Positions 8,973-17,250 of a stretch of DNA of 42,886 bases are shown piece by piece. The stretch is from contig CBFGWL010000015.1 in assembly GCA_965652565.1 (NCBI GenBank), positions 1-42,886 of the forward strand, given 5' to 3'. The position numbers and the translations under genes are program-made. Numbering within the stretch: position 1 is the stretch's first letter; each line of letters begins with the position of its first letter. A model generated the notes under the pieces. It searched no databases and was not told where the DNA came from. It worked only from the letters and a program-made list of their open reading frames with translations. The stretch comes from RSA11 sp965652565 (lineage in GTDB: Bacteria > Actinomycetota > Thermoleophilia > Solirubrobacterales > 70-9).

Positions 8973-9662
8973 ATGCGCGACACCGCGATCGCCGGTGAGC
9001 AACAGCCAGTCCCGCGTACCGCAGCCGCCGGCAGCTGGTGGCGCCGCCTGCCCACGCGCGCGCTCTACATCGTGGGCGGCGCCCTGGTCCTGCTGCTCGT
9101 CGTCTCGCAGATCGCCCTCCCCCGCCTCGGCGCGACCGCGATCGAGGACCGCCTGACCCAAAACGGTGGTACGGCCGACGTCTCGCTGAGCGCGCTGCCC
9201 GCCGCCCGCCTGCTGTGGGGATCCGGCGACAGCATCGCGGTCGACGCCACTGGCCTCGAGCTCGACCTCACCGACGAGCGGCGGGTGTTCGACAACCTCG
9301 ATCGCTTCGACGACGTGGAGATCGTGCTCGCGGGCACCGCCGCCGGCCCCATGGACCTCGACGACTTCGTGCTCACGCGCGCCGGTGACGAGCCCTACTT
9401 CCTGCGCGCCAGCGGGTCAGCCTCGGTCTCCGACCTCGCGCGGTTCGGGATCGACAGCACGGGGCTCCCGGGCGCCGGCGTCGTCGGCTCGATCCTCGAC
9501 TTCACCGGCGTGGCAGGCGCCGACATCCCCATCGAACTCGACATGCAGCTCGCCTCCGACGACGGGCGGATCCGGGTGATCGAGGGCGGCGGCACCGTGG
9601 GCGGCATCCCGACGGGGCCGCTCGCCGAGCTGCTGACGGCCGCGATCGTCGTGCGTCTGTGA
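8973..9662 (+). CDS. DUF2993 (LmeA-like) lipid-binding membrane protein
   Basis: The 229-residue protein has one transmembrane segment near the N terminus (about 30-48, YIVGGALVLLLVVSQIALP). The extracytoplasmic domain matches the DUF2993 pattern: ATAIEDRLTQNGG, then LLWGSGDSIAVDATGLELDL. LmeA of mycobacteria, in this family, binds phospholipid and supports lipomannan elongation. A role in envelope lipid handling is likely, but no partner is seen here. ATG 8973 is chosen because it places the charged segment before the membrane helix. The stop overlaps the start of the next gene (GTGA), so the two are translationally coupled. Confidence 0.75.
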   Translation: MRDTAIAGEQQPVPRTAAAGSWWRRLPTRALYIVGGALVLLLVVSQIALPRLGATAIEDRLTQNGGTADVSLSALPAARLLWGSGDSIAVDATGLELDLTDERRVFDNLDRFDDVEIVLAGTAAGPMDLDDFVLTRAGDEPYFLRASGSASVSDLARFGIDSTGLPGAGVVGSILDFTGVAGADIPIELDMQLASDDGRIRVIEGGGTVGGIPTGPLAELLTAAIVVRL

Positions 9663-10468
9663 GCGCGACCCTCGGGATCACGCCGAGCGGCCTGGCCTAC
9701 GAGATCGCCGGCTCCGGGCCGCCGCTCCTGCTGCTCCACGCCGGGCTCATGGACCGGCGGATGTGGGATCCGCAGTGGCCGGCGCTCACGCAGCGCTTCA
9801 CCGCGATCCGCTTCGACGCCCGCGGCTTCGGCCAGTCCGCCGACCCCGACCGGCCGTACTCGCTGCACGGCGACGCGCTGGAGGTACTCGAGTCCGCGGG
9901 GATCGATCGCGCCGCCGTGGTGGGCGTCTCCATGGGCGGCTCCACCGCGCTGGATCTGGCGCTCGCGGCACCCGCCCGGGTGACCTCGCTGGTGGTCGTC
10001 AGCTCGGAGCCTTCGGGATGGCGCCACACGTTCGAGCACATGCGCCTGCTGGACGTCGCCGACGCGGCGTTCGAGCGGGGCGACATCGACGCCGCCAACG
10101 AGGCCGAGATCCGCATCTGGGTGGACGGCCCGGTCCGCACCGCCGACCGCGTCGACCGCGACATCCGCGCACGGGTCGCCGCGATGAACCGCGTCCTCCT
10201 CGAACGCCAGGCGACCTTCGAACACGAGCCCTTCGAGCTCGAGCCGCCCGCGAGCGAGCGTCTCGAGGAGCTGCGCGCGCCGGCCCTCGTGGTCACCGGC
10301 GAGCTCGATCAGCCCAGCGTGCTCGAAGGCGCATTCGCGATCACCGCGGCGACCGGCGCTCGGCACATCGAGATCATGGACGCCGGGCATCTGCCGAACC
10401 TCGAGCGACCTCGGGAGTTTCTCGAGGCGCTGCTGATCTTCCTCGAGGAGCTCGCGGCCGAACGCTGA
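9659..10468 (+). CDS. Alpha/beta-fold hydrolase
   Basis: This 269-residue protein is a typical alpha/beta hydrolase. The oxyanion region is LLLLHAG (about 23-29), the strand RFDARGFGQS follows at 51-60, and the nucleophile elbow is GVSMGG with Ser91. An acidic residue in GELDQPS and the histidine in MDAGHLPNLERP complete the triad. Esterase, lactonase or epoxide-hydrolase-like activity is possible, and the substrate cannot be read from sequence. It starts at GTG 9659, overlapping the stop of the DUF2993 gene by 4 nt, which suggests a shared transcript and perhaps lipid-related work. Confidence 0.85.
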   Translation: MSATLGITPSGLAYEIAGSGPPLLLLHAGLMDRRMWDPQWPALTQRFTAIRFDARGFGQSADPDRPYSLHGDALEVLESAGIDRAAVVGVSMGGSTALDLALAAPARVTSLVVVSSEPSGWRHTFEHMRLLDVADAAFERGDIDAANEAEIRIWVDGPVRTADRVDRDIRARVAAMNRVLLERQATFEHEPFELEPPASERLEELRAPALVVTGELDQPSVLEGAFAITAATGARHIEIMDAGHLPNLERPREFLEALLIFLEELAAER

Positions 10469-10481
10469 GGCGCCGCGCCGG

Positions 10482-12896
10482 TCAGGCCGCGCGCGGCTTC
10501 GCTTCGCGCCCGTCGCGCTCGGCGAAGTACTCCTCGCCCTCGATGCCCAGCTGAGGGAGCGCGCGTCCCAGGGTGGGCGGCAGCCACCACGTCGCGCGTC
10601 CGAGCATGAGCATCAGGGCGGGCAGCACGAGGCAGACGATCACCGCGTCGACGGCGACCGCGACCGCGAGCCCAACGCCGAACTGCTTCACCGTCGGGTC
10701 GCCGCTCAGGATGAAGCTCGCGAAGACGAGGACCATGATTCCCGCCGCCGCGACGATCACCCTCATCGCCCTGCCGAGACCCTCGATCGTCGCCCGGCGG
10801 TGGTCGCCGTGCAGGCGGTACTCCTCGGCAACGCGGGTCAGCAGGAACACCGTGTAGTCCGTCGAGAGGCCGAACAGGATCGCGAACATCAGCAGCGGGA
10901 CGTAGCTCACGACCGGCACCGCGTGGTCGAGGCCGATCAACTCCACGCCCCAGCCCTCCTGGAAGATGCCGACGAGCACGCCGTATGCCGCGGCCACCGC
11001 GAGCAGGTTGCAGAGCGCCGCCAGCGCCGGCACGACGACGGTGCGGTACGCGAGGGTGAGCAGGACGAAGCTCAGCCCGACGATGATCAGGATCACGAGC
11101 GGCAGCTCGTCGCCGATCCGGTCGGCGAGGTCGATGTTGGCGGCCGTCGTGCCGCCGACGTAGGCGGAGAGCTGCGTGCCGCTCAGCGCGCCGGGGATCA
11201 CGTCGTCGCGCAGGTCGCGCACGAGGTCCCGCGTGCGCTTGGCCGTCGGCGACGTGTCGGGGATTGCGGTCATCACGGCTCCCGTGCCGTCCGAGCTCAC
11301 CGTGACCGGGGAGACGGCAGCCACGTCGTTCGCGTGATTGATCCGCTTCTGCAGCTTCACGAGGCGGGGATCGCTAGCCGTGCTCTTCAGGAACGCCTCC
11401 TGCTGCTGGGTCTGCTGCTGTTGCGCCTGGGTCGGGTCCTGCGCCTGCGCCTGTTGAGTCGCCTCGGCCTGTGCCTCGTCGGGTGGCACCCCCTCCGCCT
11501 CCAGCTGGGCCGTCCCGCTCGCGATCGCCTCCTGCTCCTGCTCCTCAGCCGCCTCCTGCTGCGCCTGCAGTTGCTGGAGCTGCTTGCGGTCCGGGTGCGC
11601 GGGCGGCTTGACGTCCACCGCGACGAGCAGCGGGCCGTTGGCGCCGATGCCGAATCCCCGCTCGGTGTCGTCGAACGCCTGACGCGCGGTCGTGGAGACG
11701 GGCAGCTGGCCCGTGTCCGGCGCGCCGAGGCTGATCTGGGTGAGCGGGAGCGCGAGCACGACCAGCAGCGCGATGCCGAGCGCAGCTGCCGCAACCGGAT
11801 GGCGGCCGACCATTCGCGCCCAGCGCGTCCACAGCCCGGCGTCGCCCTCGGCCCCGTCGGCGCGCGGGCGCAGGCGCACGCCCAGCGCGTTCACCCGCTC
11901 GCCGAGCAGGGCGAGCCCCGCCGGCAGGAACGTGAGCGCGGCGAGGATCACCACCGCGACCGCGAGCGCGGCGGAATAGCCCAGGCTGCGCACCTGCGGG
12001 ATCCCGCCGAAGTACAAGCACAACAGCGCCAGCACGACCGTCCCGCCCGCGAACAGCACCGCGCCGCCGGACGTCGCGACGGCGCGCGCCACCGCTTCGT
12101 GCACCGAGTGCCCCTCGGCGAGCAACCTCCGGTGCCGGGTGACGATGAAGAGCGAGTAATCCACCCCCACGCCGAGCCCGAGCATGATCGCGAGCGTCGG
12201 GGCGATCGAGGGGACGGCGATCAGCGTGCCGGCGAGCCCGACCACCGCGAGCCCGGTGAAGACGCCGACGAGGGCGGTGCCGATCGGCATCACCATCGCC
12301 GCGACCGCGCCGAGCACCAGGACGAGCACGAGCGCGGCCCCGCCGATCCCGACGATCTCGCTGAGGCGCGTGCTGGGCTGGGAGAGCTCGGAACCGAGGT
12401 AACCCCCGGCCGACACCTCCAATCCGGCCTTGACCGCGGGGTCGCCGTCGGCGAGGACGGAGTTGGCCTCGTCCTCGTCGAGATCGCCCGGCCCCGGTTT
12501 CAAGAACACCGGGATCGACGCGATCTTGCCGTCGTCGCTGATCTGACTCGCGCCCTCCGAGGAGAGCGGGTCGATGACCGAGTTGACGTGCGGGTTCGAC
12601 CGCAGCCGGCGCACCGTCTCGGTGAGGGCCTGGCGGGAATCCCCCTGGTCGACCCGGCCCGAATCGGAGGAGACCACGATGGGTACAGATCCGTTCGCCT
12701 GGTGCGGCAGCTTGCGCTCGAGGAGGTCGGTCGCGCGTGTCGAGTCGGTGCCGGGAATCGACGTGTCGTCGCTCGTCGGGCGCCCGGTGGCGTTCGCGCC
12801 AATCGCCGCGGCCGCGGCGAGCACGATCCAGCCCACGAAGAAGACGAGCGCGTGTCGCGCCACGAACGCGCCCAGCCTGTACAGGAAGCCCGTCAT
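10482..12896 (-). CDS. MMPL/RND-family membrane exporter
   Basis: The 804-residue protein has the MMPL layout: one N-terminal helix, an extracytoplasmic domain, a block of five helices, a second soluble domain and a second block. It includes the family signature GVGVDYSLFIVTRHRR and the repeat-half equivalent GLSTDYTVFLLTRVAEEYR. Such proteins export lipids, glycolipids or drugs using the proton gradient. The second soluble loop carries an unusual low-complexity Gln/Glu/Ala-rich stretch (about residues 455-530) that looks like a coiled coil. ATG 12896 is preferred, with GGAG four nt upstream; an in-frame TTG lies seven codons before it. It is convergent with the hydrolase gene. The cargo is unknown. 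Confidence 0.9.
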   Translation of the reverse strand: MTGFLYRLGAFVARHALVFFVGWIVLAAAAAIGANATGRPTSDDTSIPGTDSTRATDLLERKLPHQANGSVPIVVSSDSGRVDQGDSRQALTETVRRLRSNPHVNSVIDPLSSEGASQISDDGKIASIPVFLKPGPGDLDEDEANSVLADGDPAVKAGLEVSAGGYLGSELSQPSTRLSEIVGIGGAALVLVLVLGAVAAMVMPIGTALVGVFTGLAVVGLAGTLIAVPSIAPTLAIMLGLGVGVDYSLFIVTRHRRLLAEGHSVHEAVARAVATSGGAVLFAGGTVVLALLCLYFGGIPQVRSLGYSAALAVAVVILAALTFLPAGLALLGERVNALGVRLRPRADGAEGDAGLWTRWARMVGRHPVAAAALGIALLVVLALPLTQISLGAPDTGQLPVSTTARQAFDDTERGFGIGANGPLLVAVDVKPPAHPDRKQLQQLQAQQEAAEEQEQEAIASGTAQLEAEGVPPDEAQAEATQQAQAQDPTQAQQQQTQQQEAFLKSTASDPRLVKLQKRINHANDVAAVSPVTVSSDGTGAVMTAIPDTSPTAKRTRDLVRDLRDDVIPGALSGTQLSAYVGGTTAANIDLADRIGDELPLVILIIVGLSFVLLTLAYRTVVVPALAALCNLLAVAAAYGVLVGIFQEGWGVELIGLDHAVPVVSYVPLLMFAILFGLSTDYTVFLLTRVAEEYRLHGDHRRATIEGLGRAMRVIVAAAGIMVLVFASFILSGDPTVKQFGVGLAVAVAVDAVIVCLVLPALMLMLGRATWWLPPTLGRALPQLGIEGEEYFAERDGREAKPRAA

Positions 12897-13084
12897 GGGG
12901 CTCCATCCCCGAGCCAAGCCATCGACCGATGCTTGCGCCGCGAAGTCCTTTCGAGACAGGGGTTTTCACCGACGCCACCGGTCAGGTTCCTGCCGGGTTA
13001 CACACGGTCCGGGCACTCGTTGGCGATCTGGTTACGCACCCGGCCTGCGCTCCCGCCGCGGGCACCGAGTGGCAGGATCCCGGC

Positions 13085-14200
13085 ATGCGCACCGCGATCG
13101 TCTCCGACCTGCACCTGGGCGCCGGCAACGATTCGGACCTTTTGCGGCGCCCCGACGTTCGCCGCGTGCTCCTCGAATCGGTGCGCGGCTGCGATCGGCT
13201 CGTCCTACTGGGCGATGTCGTCGAGTTACGCGACCGGCCGCTCGCGGACGCGCTCGCGCTCGCCAGCGAGCCCCTGCGCGAGCTAGGTGAGGCCGTCGGC
13301 GAGGTCATCGTGGTCCCGGGCAACCACGATCACCGCCTCGTCTCGAGCTGGCTCGAGCAACGCGCCCTGCGCACCTCGCGGCCCCTGCGACGCGCCGAGC
13401 GGGCGCGTGCCGACGTCTGGCCCGCCTCGGCTCTGCGCGCCTGCTTCGACGACGCCCCGGTGCACATCCGCTACCCCGGCTTCTGGGTCCGCGACGACGT
13501 CTACGCGACACACGGCCACTACCTCGATCGCCACCTCACGATTCCCACGTTCGAGCGCCTCGGGCTCGCGCTCGTGGAGCGCACGCTCGGGATCGCGCCC
13601 GCCCCGCCCGATCCGCCGGGGGCGCCGGAGCAGCCCGACACGCCCCACGGGCCCGACGACTACGAGCGGATCGTCGCGCCGGTGTACGCGTTCCTGTTCG
13701 CGCTGGCCCAGGCGGGCGGCATGGGTGGGACCGGCGGAACGCCGTCCAAGCGCGTCTGGGAAGCGCTCACGGGCGGCGAGTCGCGGACGGCGCGGCTGCG
13801 CGGCTGGCTGCTCGGGTCCGTCGCGCTGCCCGGCGCGGTCACCGTCGCCAACCGCCTCGGGCTCGGCCCGGTCCGCGCCGACCTCTCCCCCGGGACGATC
13901 ACGCGCGCGGGAGTCGCGGCGATGGGCGAAGTCGTCGAGCGCCTGGGGATCGAGGCGAACTTCGTCATCTTCGGCCACACACACCGGCGCGGGCCGCTGG
14001 ACGGCGAAGGCCTGTGGCGCACGCCGACGGGCCCGCTTTTGCTCAACACGGGCAGCTGGGTCTACAGCCCGAGCCTCGTGCGCAACACCGCGTCCGAGAG
14101 CCCCTACTGGCCCGGCACCGTCGCCATCGTCGAGGACGACGAGCGCCCGCGCCTCGAGCACCTGCTCGACGACTGGACGCGCGAGGACCTGGCGGGGTAG
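13085..14200 (+). CDS. Calcineurin-like metallophosphoesterase
   Basis: The 371-residue protein shows the full metallophosphoesterase motif set in order: SDLHLG at residues 7-12, LLGDVVELRD, PGNHDHR, THGHYLD and GHTHRRG near the C terminus. These bind two metal ions and hydrolyse phosphoesters. An inserted helical region (about 170-260), rich in Pro and Gly, separates the third and fourth motifs and suggests a lid or a membrane-facing element, as in UDP-2,3-diacylglucosamine-pyrophosphatase-like (LpxH-like) enzymes. The true substrate is unknown. ATG 13085 directly precedes the first motif strand. Upstream, 12897-13084 is a divergent spacer shared with the MMPL exporter. It holds two direct copies of GGTTACRCAC at 12996 and 13030. 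Confidence 0.86.
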   Translation: MRTAIVSDLHLGAGNDSDLLRRPDVRRVLLESVRGCDRLVLLGDVVELRDRPLADALALASEPLRELGEAVGEVIVVPGNHDHRLVSSWLEQRALRTSRPLRRAERARADVWPASALRACFDDAPVHIRYPGFWVRDDVYATHGHYLDRHLTIPTFERLGLALVERTLGIAPAPPDPPGAPEQPDTPHGPDDYERIVAPVYAFLFALAQAGGMGGTGGTPSKRVWEALTGGESRTARLRGWLLGSVALPGAVTVANRLGLGPVRADLSPGTITRAGVAAMGEVVERLGIEANFVIFGHTHRRGPLDGEGLWRTPTGPLLLNTGSWVYSPSLVRNTASESPYWPGTVAIVEDDERPRLEHLLDDWTREDLAG

Positions 14201-14225
14201 CGGCCCGCCGGTCGCCGGCCCTCCC

Positions 14226-14340
14226 CGCGAGTGCACGATTGTGTGGGATCAACTAACGACATCGCGAATTCGCGAAGGGGCCCGCCGCGAATGCACGATC
14301 GTGTGGGATCAACCAACGACATCGCGAACTCGCGAGGGGG
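14226..14340. repeat. Two 60-bp tandem imperfect direct repeats with internal palindromes
   Basis: Positions 14226-14280 and 14286-14340 match at 50 of 55 bases with an exact 60-bp period, and all five differences are transitions. Each copy carries CACGATYGTG and TCGCGAAYTCGCGA. The second motif is a perfect 14-bp palindrome in copy 1 (14262-14275). The array fills the gap between two convergent genes (metallophosphoesterase and mog). It may act as a bidirectional terminator or belong to a dispersed intergenic repeat family. Confidence 0.85.
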
Positions 14341-14344
14341 TGGT

Positions 14345-14827
14345 TCAGTGCGCGTGCCTGTGGCCCGAGACGAGCGCGAGGGCATGCGGCAGGGCGCCCG
14401 CGATCGCGGCGCCGGCTTGGGCGATCGAGCGTGGGCTGCCCGGGAAGTTCACGATCAGCGTCTTGCCGCGCACGCCCGCGGTGCCGCGGCTCAGCATCCA
14501 GTGGTCGGGGACGTGCTCGCGCGAGGCGAGGCGCATCGCCTCGGCGAGCCCGGGTGCCTCGCGGTCGATCACGGCCTTCGTCGCCTCGGGTGTCACGTCG
14601 TCGGGGCTGAGGCCCGTCCCGCCCGTGGTCGCGATCAGGGCGCAGCCCTCCTCGTCGGCGAAGTAGCGCAGGCGCCCGGCGATCAACTCGCGCTCGTCGG
14701 GGATGACCTCGGTCGCGACGACGTCGCAACCGACCCCGGAGAGGAACTCGGCGAGCGCGGGGCCGCTCTCATCCCGGCCCCCGCCGGCCGACTTCGACGT
14801 CGAGATCGTGAGGACGGCGGCGCGCAC
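14345..14827 (-). CDS. mog: Molybdopterin adenylyltransferase (MogA/MoaB)
   Basis: This 160-residue protein starts AAVLTISTS and has the substrate-binding motif TTGGTGLSPDDVTPEA, followed by NFPGSPRSI, the signature of MogA/MoaB proteins. The enzyme adenylylates molybdopterin before MoeA inserts molybdate. The start is GTG 14827, two nt after the moaC stop, giving the usual domain start without an N-terminal extension. It is the last gene of a minus-strand run moeA, moaD-moaE, moaC, mog, and its stop lies 4 bp beyond the 60-bp repeats. Separating MogA from MoaB by sequence alone is not secure. Confidence 0.92.
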   Translation of the reverse strand: MRAAVLTISTSKSAGGGRDESGPALAEFLSGVGCDVVATEVIPDERELIAGRLRYFADEEGCALIATTGGTGLSPDDVTPEATKAVIDREAPGLAEAMRLASREHVPDHWMLSRGTAGVRGKTLIVNFPGSPRSIAQAGAAIAGALPHALALVSGHRHAH

Positions 14828-14829
14828 GC

Positions 14830-15318
14830 TCAATCCGCGCGGCGCCACTGACCGCTGCGGCCGCCGCTCTTTTCCATGAGCTCGATGCGCTCGATCACGA
14901 CGCCGCGCTCGAGGCCCTTGATCATGTCGTAGACGGTGAGGGCCGCGACCGAGCACGCCGTCATCGCCTCCATCTCGACCCCGGTGCGCGCCACCGTCCG
15001 CGCCTCCGCCTCGAGCGTGATCGTGCCGGCCCCGGCGTCGACCTCGCCGCGGACGTCGACGAGCGTCAGCGGCAGCGGGTGAGCTAGGGGAATGAGATCC
15101 GCCGTGCGCTTCGCCGCTTGGACGCCGGCGAGCCGGGCGGTGCCGAGCACGTCGCCCTTCGGCGCGTCCCCCTGCTCGACGGCGGCGGCCGTCCGCGGGG
15201 ACATGCGCAGGACGGTGCGCGCGACGGCGCGCCGCTCGGTCTCGGGCTTCGCCCCCACGTCGACCATGCGGGCGGAGCCCTCCTCGTCCAAGTGAGTCAG
15301 GCGCGGTTCATCGCTCAC
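14830..15318 (-). CDS. moaC: Cyclic pyranopterin monophosphate synthase MoaC
   Basis: The 162-residue protein matches MoaC over its whole length: THLDEEGSARMVDVGAK at the start, KRTADLIPLAHPLPL with the active-site Lys and His, EMEAMTACSVAALTVYDM, and a C-terminal KSGGRSG. With MoaA it converts GTP to cyclic pyranopterin monophosphate, the first step of molybdenum cofactor synthesis. The start is GTG 15318, which overlaps the stop of the moaD-moaE gene by 4 nt. This fits a coupled operon. Confidence 0.95.
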   Translation of the reverse strand: MSDEPRLTHLDEEGSARMVDVGAKPETERRAVARTVLRMSPRTAAAVEQGDAPKGDVLGTARLAGVQAAKRTADLIPLAHPLPLTLVDVRGEVDAGAGTITLEAEARTVARTGVEMEAMTACSVAALTVYDMIKGLERGVVIERIELMEKSGGRSGQWRRAD

Positions 15319-15971
15319 GGCGTCGTTCCCTCCACCCAGCGTGCAGCGCCGGCTTCGATCTCCTGCTTCCAGATCGGCGCCTCCGCCTTCACGCGGTCGA
15401 TCAGCTCGCGGGCGCCCGCGAACGCCTCGGGCCGATGCGGCGCCGCCGCGGCGACGATCACGCTCGGCTCGCTCAGCGGGACGTCGCCGACGCGGTGCTC
15501 GACGGCGACGGCAAGCAGCCCGTGGCGCTCCGCGCACTCGCGCGCGATCGCCTCGAGGCGCTCGGCGGCCATCTCCTCGTAGGCCTCGTAACGGAGCTTG
15601 TCGACCTCGCGCGTCACGCCCTGGAAGGTCACGACCGCGCCGGCGCGGGGGTCGGCGACGGCGGCCGCGACGCTCCCGAGATCGAGTGGCTCGGCGCTGA
15701 CCCGGGTCCTGATGCGGGCCTGCGAAGCGCCCCCGCTCACCGGCGGGATCGCGGCGAGCTCGTCGCCCGGCTCGATGCGCGCCTCGTCGGGCGCGTACTC
15801 GCGGTTCACCGCGACCCGCACCGGCAGCCCCTCGAGGCCGGCGAGCGCGAGCTGCGCGCGCAGCGCCTCGACGGCGTCGGCGACCGTCGCCCCGTCGGGC
15901 AGCTCGAGCTCCAGCGCGTCGGCGCCCGCGCGCTCGCGGAGCATGGCGAAGAGTCGGACGTTCACCCTCAC
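15315..15971 (-). CDS. moaX: MoaD-MoaE fusion, molybdopterin synthase in one chain
   Basis: The protein has 218 residues. Residues 1-81 are MoaD (VRLFAMLRERAG at the start, PPVSGG at the end). The rest is MoaE, with DPRAGAVVTFQGVTR, the PHRPEAF helix and the catalytic-lysine segment VKAEAPIWKQE. MoaD must carry a free C-terminal Gly-Gly to become a thiocarboxylate, yet here Gly80-Gly81 is followed directly by MoaE. The same arrangement is known in mycobacterial MoaX, which is cleaved after the Gly pair. The start is GTG 15971 (reading VRVNVRLFAML), with GTG 15965 as alternative. It sits between moeA and moaC. Confidence 0.92.
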   Translation of the reverse strand: MRVNVRLFAMLRERAGADALELELPDGATVADAVEALRAQLALAGLEGLPVRVAVNREYAPDEARIEPGDELAAIPPVSGGASQARIRTRVSAEPLDLGSVAAAVADPRAGAVVTFQGVTREVDKLRYEAYEEMAAERLEAIARECAERHGLLAVAVEHRVGDVPLSEPSVIVAAAAPHRPEAFAGARELIDRVKAEAPIWKQEIEAGAARWVEGTTP

Positions 15972-15981
15972 GCCGCGGATG

Positions 15982-17211
15982 CTACGCGCGCAACAGCTCG
16001 ACCGTGATCCGCTCGCCCGCGGGCGCGGGCCCGGGACCCGCCGGGATGACTCCCAGCGCATCGGCCTCGAGCAGCGAGGTGAGGATGTGCGAGCCCTGCG
16101 GGCCGGTCGGATGCGCAACCCAGCCGCCCTCCCCGAGCTCGAGCCGGCAGCGCACCGCCTGGTCGCGTTCCGGCAGGCGCGGCACCTCGCTCGCGAGCGT
16201 GGCCGTCGTGCGCTCGGGATCCGCTTGCAGGCCGGTCAGCGCCAGCAGCGCGGGCCGCGCGAACAGGACGAAGGTGACGAACGCCGAGACGGGGTTGCCG
16301 GGCAAGCCGAACACGAGCGCGCGATCCCCGGCGTTCTCATGGACGCCGAACCAGGTCGGTCGCCCCGGGCGCAGCGCCACGCGCCAGAAGCGCTCGGCGA
16401 CGCCGAGCTCCGCGAGAGCCCCCTTCACGTGGTCGTGCGGACCGACCGAGACGCCGCCGCAGCAGACCACCACGTCGCAGGCGAGCGCGCGCTCGAGCGC
16501 CGCGCGCGTCGCCGCGGGATCGTCGGGCACGCGCTCGTTGAGCTCGACCTCCGCGCCCGCCCGCCGCGCGAGCGCCGGAAGCGTGAGCCCGTTCGAGTTG
16601 CGAACGCCGCCGGGCCGCATCGGCTCGTCGGGCGCAAGCAACTCGTCACCCGTCGACAACACCGCCACCCGCGGCCGCCGCGCGCACTCGGGCCGCGCCT
16701 CGCCGAGCGACGCGAGCACGCCGAGCTCGGCCGGGCCGAGCAGGGTGCCCGCGCTCAGCACGCGCGTTCCCGCGCGCACGTCCTCGCCCGCGCGACGCAC
16801 GTCGTGATCCGGCTCGAGGCGGGTCTCGAACTCGATCCATTCGCCGTCGCGGCGAACGTCCTCGACGCGCAGCACGGCGTCGGCGCCTGTGGGCAGCGCA
16901 GCGCCGGTGGAGATCGCGATCGCCGTGCCTTCGGCCACCGACGCGGATGCGGGCGCCCCGGCCCGCGACTCGTCGACGACGCGCAGGCGCACCGGCGAGC
17001 CGGGAGCCGCCGCCGCGGTGTCGGCCGCGCGCAGCGCGTACCCGTCCATCGCCGAGTTGTCGAAAGCGGGGACGTCCTCCGGGGCCTCGGCGTCTCGGCT
17101 CAGCACGCGGCCGAGCGCCGCGTCGAGGTCGACGCGCTCGCCCGCCAGCGGCGCGGGCACCTCAGCCAGGACCGCGGCTCGCGCCGCCTCGACTGCGATC
17201 GGCTTGGACAC
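15982..17211 (-). CDS. moeA: Molybdopterin molybdotransferase MoeA
   Basis: The 409-residue protein has the MoeA domain order. The N-terminal domain contains PAFDNSAMDGYALRAAD and TGAALPTGADAV. A MogA-like middle domain carries LSTGDELL, GGVRNSN, CCGGVSVGPHDHVK and FGLPGNPVSAF. A C-terminal beta domain ends SHILTSLLEADALGVIPAG. It inserts molybdate into adenylylated molybdopterin. GTG 17211 is the start. It faces the mobA gene divergently, with about 40 bp between starts. No molybdoenzyme gene is in the window, so the cluster serves enzymes encoded elsewhere. Confidence 0.95.
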   Translation of the reverse strand: MSKPIAVEAARAAVLAEVPAPLAGERVDLDAALGRVLSRDAEAPEDVPAFDNSAMDGYALRAADTAAAAPGSPVRLRVVDESRAGAPASASVAEGTAIAISTGAALPTGADAVLRVEDVRRDGEWIEFETRLEPDHDVRRAGEDVRAGTRVLSAGTLLGPAELGVLASLGEARPECARRPRVAVLSTGDELLAPDEPMRPGGVRNSNGLTLPALARRAGAEVELNERVPDDPAATRAALERALACDVVVCCGGVSVGPHDHVKGALAELGVAERFWRVALRPGRPTWFGVHENAGDRALVFGLPGNPVSAFVTFVLFARPALLALTGLQADPERTTATLASEVPRLPERDQAVRCRLELGEGGWVAHPTGPQGSHILTSLLEADALGVIPAGPGPAPAGERITVELLRA

Positions 17212-17250
17212 GGCCGCGAGGGTATTCGAAGGCCGCTAGCGTCCGCCGGC

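Noticed and set aside
12996..13039. Two direct copies of GGTTACRCAC between the MMPL and phosphoesterase genes
   Set aside because: Only ten bases each with one difference, no symmetry; too weak to call an operator without other copies.
14231..14851. A plus-strand frame that repeats the peptide MHDCVGSTNDIANSR
   Set aside because: The repeated peptide simply reflects the 60-bp DNA repeat; the rest of the frame is antisense to mog and moaC.
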